A model generated the notes under the pieces. It did not search any database. It saw only the letters and a program-made list of their open reading frames with translations, and was not told where the DNA came from. Made by a program: the position numbers and the translations under genes. A stretch of DNA of 8,808 bases from Glaesserella sp041814905 (GTDB lineage: Bacteria; Pseudomonadota; Gammaproteobacteria; Enterobacterales; Pasteurellaceae), in assembly GCF_041814905.1 (NCBI RefSeq), contig NZ_JBGXYA010000020.1:1-8808 (forward strand), written 5' to 3'. Shown one piece after another: positions 5,913 through 8,808 of this stretch. How positions within the stretch are numbered: position 1 is the first letter of the stretch; each line of letters opens with the position of its first letter.

Positions 5913-7184
5913 TTATGAAGCGGAAACGGCTATCGGCTCGACTTTTGCTAATTTCACCATATTATCGCTGACTTCAAGAATCGTCACGTTCAGATTAAAT
6001 AACGTGAACCGGGTATCCTCATCGGGAATTTTTTCCAAATGTTCCAAAATTAACCCGTTAAAGGTTCTGGCTTCGTCTAGCGGTAAATTCCAATCGAACA
6101 GTTTGTTAATATCCCGTAAATTCGCGGAGCCTTCAATCAATACCGAACCGTCCGATTGCGGTTTAATTTCCTCTTCTAAAGAAGGTGCCGCCGATGTCGT
6201 GAATTCACCGACGATTTCTTCAAGAATATCTTCCAACGTCACTAAGCCTTTAATATCACCGTATTCATCAACAACCAATCCGATACGTTCTTTATTGGTT
6301 TTAAAATTCATCAGTTGAGTGGTAAGCGGCGTGCCTTCCGGAATGAAATACGCCTCATCCACCGCCCGAACCAATTGCTCTTTAGTAAATTCATTGCGTT
6401 CTAACATTAAACGGAACGCTTCCCGTACACGTAGCATTCCCAATATGTTTTTATCCATATTGCCTTTATAAATCACCACGCGGGCATGAGCGGCACCGGT
6501 TAATTGGCGCATGATGGCTTTCCAATCGTCATCAATATCGATCCCACCGATATCATTACGCGGAACCATAATATCGTCAACAGTGACTTTCTCCATATCC
6601 AAAATCGACACCAACATGTCTTGGTGCGAAGTCGGAATAAACCGCCCGGCGTCCAATACCACACTACGCAATTCTTCCGCGCTCATACCTGTTTTCTCGG
6701 ATTGGCTAATACGTAATAACTTCATTAAACCATTGATGATACTTTTCATCAAGAAAACAATCGGCAGTAAAATTTTCTTTAACGGCATCAGAATATGGCT
6801 GGCGAAAAAACCGACCCGTTCAGGATAAATTGCGGCGATGGTTTTGGGCAAAATTTCAGAGAAAACCAACATCACAATCGTTAATAAACCCGTTGCGATA
6901 GCCACCCCTGCTTCCCCTGACAGTTGCATACCGATAATCGTGGCAATAGCCGACGCAGCGATATTAACCACGTTGTTACAGACAAGGATCAGGCTTAATA
7001 ACACATCGGTTTTCGATAAGAGCTTTTCCGCTTTGCGCGCACCTCGGTGACCTTTTTCGGCAAGGTGTCGCATACGATAGCGGTTTAACGACATCAGCCC
7101 TGTTTCAGAACTGGAGAAAAAAGCGGAGAGAATAAGTAAAATGACAAGAGCAATAAATAAACTACTCAGGGGGATACTTTCCAA
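5913..7184 (-). CDS. yfjD: CNNM/CBS-domain membrane protein, CorB/YfjD family
   Basis: A 423-residue protein of the HlyC/CorC (CNNM) family, aligning end to end with E. coli YfjD as I recall it. The order is: N-terminal CNNM (DUF21) transmembrane domain, about 5-150, with SSSETGLMSLNRYRMRH (24-40), NNVVNI (70-75) and the conserved SEILPKTIA (109-117); a CBS pair, about 205-325, with TVDDIMVPRNDI (201-212) and LVVDEYGDIKGLVTLEDILEE (303-323); and a C-terminal CorC_HlyC domain, about 340-415. Family members are linked to Mg2+ or Co2+ transport or efflux and sit in the inner membrane with cytoplasmic CBS domains; the exact ion here is inferred. The start is TTG 7184, with AGGA (7193-7196) 8 bases upstream, and it aligns with the start of YfjD. 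It follows ypjD as in enterobacteria. A terminator follows. Confidence 0.93.
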   Translation of the reverse strand: MESIPLSSLFIALVILLILSAFFSSSETGLMSLNRYRMRHLAEKGHRGARKAEKLLSKTDVLLSLILVCNNVVNIAASAIATIIGMQLSGEAGVAIATGLLTIVMLVFSEILPKTIAAIYPERVGFFASHILMPLKKILLPIVFLMKSIINGLMKLLRISQSEKTGMSAEELRSVVLDAGRFIPTSHQDMLVSILDMEKVTVDDIMVPRNDIGGIDIDDDWKAIMRQLTGAAHARVVIYKGNMDKNILGMLRVREAFRLMLERNEFTKEQLVRAVDEAYFIPEGTPLTTQLMNFKTNKERIGLVVDEYGDIKGLVTLEDILEEIVGEFTTSAAPSLEEEIKPQSDGSVLIEGSANLRDINKLFDWNLPLDEARTFNGLILEHLEKIPDEDTRFTLFNLNVTILEVSDNMVKLAKVEPIAVSAS

Positions 7185-7210
7185 AGTTGAAGTCCTATAT
7201 TAATTAATCA

Positions 7211-7246
7211 ACAAGCGGTCAGATTGGGCAATTTTTTTGCAATTTT
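7211..7246 (+). repeat. Extended DNA uptake signal between ypjD and yfjD-type gene
   Basis: Plus-strand ACAAGCGGTCAGATT (7211-7225) is followed by GGGC and the second block AATTTTTTTGCAATTTT, the complete extended form of the A. pleuropneumoniae-type uptake sequence. It sits in the 5' leader of the yfjD-type gene, on the strand opposite to transcription. Confidence 0.85.
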
Positions 7247-7271
7247 AGAATACCTCTTACCGCCGCGACAA
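7242..7271 (-). promoter_or_regulatory. Possible promoter before the yfjD-type gene
   Basis: On the minus strand TTGTCG (7271-7266, four of six -35 bases) and TAAAAT (7247-7242, five of six -10 bases) are separated by 18 bases, about 60 bases before the TTG start. The -10 box overlaps the end of the uptake sequence, whose A/T richness can create such matches by chance. The gene may also be read from the ypjD transcript, as no terminator lies between them. Confidence 0.3.
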
Positions 7272-7278
7272 GCAGTGC

Positions 7279-8091
7279 TTACACCACCCGACTACCGAAA
7301 TACGCAATAGTGAGCAATATCATACCTGAAATTGAGTAAATTAGCACCCGCTTTCCACGCCAATTCAACTTCCATTGCCCCAGCAACAAGATGTTATACA
7401 CAATCCACGCCATAAACGAAAAGATCGCTTTATGAATATGTTCCGGTGAGAAAAAATTATGTAGGTAGAACATTCCGGTAATCAACACCAATGTTAATAA
7501 GCCTTGAGCAATCAGGGTTAAGCTAAAGAAATGACGTTCAACCGTCATTAACGGCGGTAACAACGGAGAAAACATTAAGGTTTTATTTTTAAGACGGGTA
7601 TCCAACCATTTAAGCTGAAAAGCATAAAGCAACGCAATAAAAAACAGCGCATAAGAGAAAGTGGCGATAGCCAAATGAAACATGAGCCCTGTATTTTCTG
7701 CAATCTGCTTAATAAAATGCCCCGGTACAAAACTGGATACCGCCACCGTCACCATATTCAAAATATAGATAACCGACAACGGAAACCAGATCGTTTTCCA
7801 TTTTGGTAATGCGAGGGTGCCGATTAGCGCCATAATGAGGCTAATCAACGAAGCAACATTGGCAAGGGTAAAGTTTTGACCGTATTGTTGCCCTGCAAGC
7901 TGTTGGTAAAGATTAGCAATATGTAAGCCACAAGCAATCACGCCCACGATAAAAACCGTTTTAATGCTGATTTGATTTGAAATATACGGCTTATGTTCTT
8001 TATTGCGAATTGGCGCAATCCAAGTTAAAACGCCTAGATGTAGCGCTATCATATAAGCAATAAGAGTTAAAACAGCCAATAACATTGTCAT
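7279..8091 (-). CDS. ypjD: YpjD, inner membrane protein of the CcsA/cytochrome c assembly family
   Basis: A 270-residue membrane protein with about eight hydrophobic segments, belonging to the cytochrome c assembly (CcsA/CcmC-like) superfamily. It resembles E. coli YpjD throughout: LANVASLISL (76-85), GLMFHLAIATFSYALFFIAL (135-154), PPLMTVERHFF (179-189), TGMFYLHNFFS (205-215), and the ending WRGKRVLIYS with ILLTIAYFGSR (244-268). His57, His139, His187 and His220 lie near membrane segments and could be haem ligands, but the tryptophan-rich haem-handling WWD motif of true CcsA/CcmC proteins is absent. The biochemical role is not established. Two ATGs are in frame. The one at 8091 directly abuts the GAGAG ribosome binding site, so the ATG at 8085 (268 residues) may be the true start. 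It precedes the yfjD-type gene and follows yggU by 45 bases without a terminator. Confidence 0.9.
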   Translation of the reverse strand: MTMLLAVLTLIAYMIALHLGVLTWIAPIRNKEHKPYISNQISIKTVFIVGVIACGLHIANLYQQLAGQQYGQNFTLANVASLISLIMALIGTLALPKWKTIWFPLSVIYILNMVTVAVSSFVPGHFIKQIAENTGLMFHLAIATFSYALFFIALLYAFQLKWLDTRLKNKTLMFSPLLPPLMTVERHFFSLTLIAQGLLTLVLITGMFYLHNFFSPEHIHKAIFSFMAWIVYNILLLGQWKLNWRGKRVLIYSISGMILLTIAYFGSRVV

Positions 8092-8136
8092 CTCTCAAAA
8101 CAAGAATAGTTTGCAATAGTCGGTAAGGTATCAGTT

Positions 8137-8490
8137 TTATGGTTTTTTTTCTATGGAAAAAGGGAAAAAATTTGACGTTCCGCAAGCTGCATTACTTTCC
8201 ATTAATGCTTCCACTTCTTTCGGTATGGCTTTGGGTTTAGGAATTAGAATTTGTTTATGACGTTGTAGTTCGCCCTTTTCTAATACAATGCAACTTTTGG
8301 GTACTTTGAACAGTTTACTTAAAAACTTGAGTAAGTGAGCATTAGCTTGCCCTTCAACAGGTGGGGCGGTAATCGTAATTTTCAGCTCATTATCGTGCAA
8401 ACCAACAATTTGGTCGCGGCTTGCTTTCGGTTGTAAAAAAATCCGCAGGCGGATGCCTTGCGGATTTTCACAAAATTCGACCGCTTGCAT
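8137..8490 (-). CDS. yggU: YggU family protein (DUF167/UPF0235)
   Basis: A small cytoplasmic protein, 117 residues from the chosen start, of the DUF167/UPF0235 family; molecular function unknown. The conserved core is clear: RLRIFLQPKASRDQIVGLH (14-32), ITAPPVEGQANAHLLKFLSK (40-59), and EKGELQRHKQI (71-81). E. coli YggU is about 96 residues and ends just after the PxEVxAL block (90-96 here). This protein carries about 20 further residues (98-117) ending SIEKKP, with an A8 run in the coding strand shortly before the stop. I start at ATG 8490, which overlaps the yggT stop as TAATG, a typical translational coupling junction; an ATG at 8505 would overlap yggT by 16 bases and has no better binding site. 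The pairing with yggT is common in gamma-proteobacteria. Confidence 0.88.
   Translation of the reverse strand: MQAVEFCENPQGIRLRIFLQPKASRDQIVGLHDNELKITITAPPVEGQANAHLLKFLSKLFKVPKSCIVLEKGELQRHKQILIPKPKAIPKEVEALMESNAACGTSNFFPFSIEKKP
8472..8489 (-). repeat. Near-core DNA uptake signal at the yggU start
   Basis: On the minus strand this reads GCAAGCGGTCGAATTTTG, an uptake sequence with G in place of the first A, directly after the AT of the yggU start codon. It encodes Gln-Ala-Val-Glu-Phe (residues 2-6). Confidence 0.5.
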
Positions 8491-8808
8491 TATGCTAATG
8501 TCCATAATTGCCCGAACACTTGGTAAAACAAGCCGTTCAGGAAAATCAAAGCAAAACCAAGCACCATCACGGAAAAATCTAACATCCCCGTTTTCGGTAA
8601 AATTTTACGAATCATCCCCAACACCGGTTCGGTGATTTGAGCGACAGTGTAATCTAACGGATGATTGCCTTGCGTTACCCAGCTCATCAATGCACGAATT
8701 AAGGTCGTGAAAAAGAGAATCTGCCCGAAGGTTTTCACTACGCTGAGCAATCCGATCAACACTGCTCTCGGTAAATCCAAACCGAGCAACACAAACAGCA
8801 ATGTTACG
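8490..8808 (-). CDS. yggT: YggT family membrane protein, C-terminal part (cut by window edge)
   Basis: The open frame runs off the high edge; 105 codons to the stop are visible. The segment resembles the second YGGT repeat of E. coli YggT: a hydrophobic segment, then TLIRALMSWVTQGNHPLDY, then the amphipathic block with PVLGMIRKILPKTGMLDFS, then a closing hydrophobic stretch ending QLWTLA. YggT-type proteins have two such repeats and sit in the inner membrane; roles in osmotic tolerance and cell division or shape are reported in the family, but the mechanism is unclear. The true start is outside the window: TTG or GTG codons near the edge are internal, since the first repeat must precede. The stop overlaps the yggU start as TAATG. 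Confidence 0.9.
   Translation of the reverse strand, partial: VTLLFVLLGLDLPRAVLIGLLSVVKTFGQILFFTTLIRALMSWVTQGNHPLDYTVAQITEPVLGMIRKILPKTGMLDFSVMVLGFALIFLNGLFYQVFGQLWTLA

Noticed and set aside
5848..6318. Plus-strand open frame of 156 residues opposite the 3' end of the yfjD-type gene
   Set aside because: Its first part reads through the terminator hairpin and the rest is antisense to conserved CBS and CorC domains; the composition is serine-rich shadow sequence with no family features.
7225..7246. Small GCAA/TTGC stem with a T-run before the yfjD-type gene as a terminator
   Set aside because: The stem is only four base pairs and is part of the extended uptake sequence; the run falls inside the stem rather than after it on the minus strand.

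Overview
The window appears to be chromosomal DNA from a member of the Pasteurellaceae, on the Actinobacillus pleuropneumoniae / Mannheimia side of the family. The main evidence is repeated DNA uptake signal sequences with the ACAAGCGGT(C) core, the variant known from that clade (Haemophilus influenzae uses AAGTGCGGT). Protein similarity to gamma-proteobacterial IspB, YpjD, YfjD, YggT, YggU, FabD and FabG agrees. The assignment rests on recalled motifs and family similarity, not on a search.

Every gene I can support lies on the minus strand, so transcription runs from high to low coordinates. At the high end are yggT (5' end cut by the window edge) and yggU, which overlap as TAATG. They are followed by ypjD and a CorB/YfjD-type CNNM-CBS membrane protein; the ypjD-yfjD pairing is also seen in enterobacteria. 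A clear intrinsic terminator closes this group at 5880-5901. ispB, for the quinone side chain, follows with its own likely promoter. A 218-base gap after ispB holds a MITE-like inverted repeat of about 153 bases.

Next come queH (last step of queuosine synthesis), a LysE/RhtB-family exporter, a GNAT acetyltransferase and a MATE-type transporter. The last two are only 10 bases apart. The transporter runs 8 bases into fabD, and fabG follows, cut by the low edge. fabD and fabG make and use malonyl-ACP in fatty acid synthesis. Their usual upstream partner fabH is not next to them.

Most of the window is ordinary core metabolism and membrane biology. Two things stand out. One is the compact MITE-like element between ispB and queH, whose arms each contain a perfect dyad. 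The other is the very AT-rich transporter gene, with no full uptake-sequence core, wedged against fabD so that its last codons are the fabD ribosome binding site. I found no RNA gene, CRISPR array, phage gene or defence system. No gene-free stretch exceeds 300 bases.
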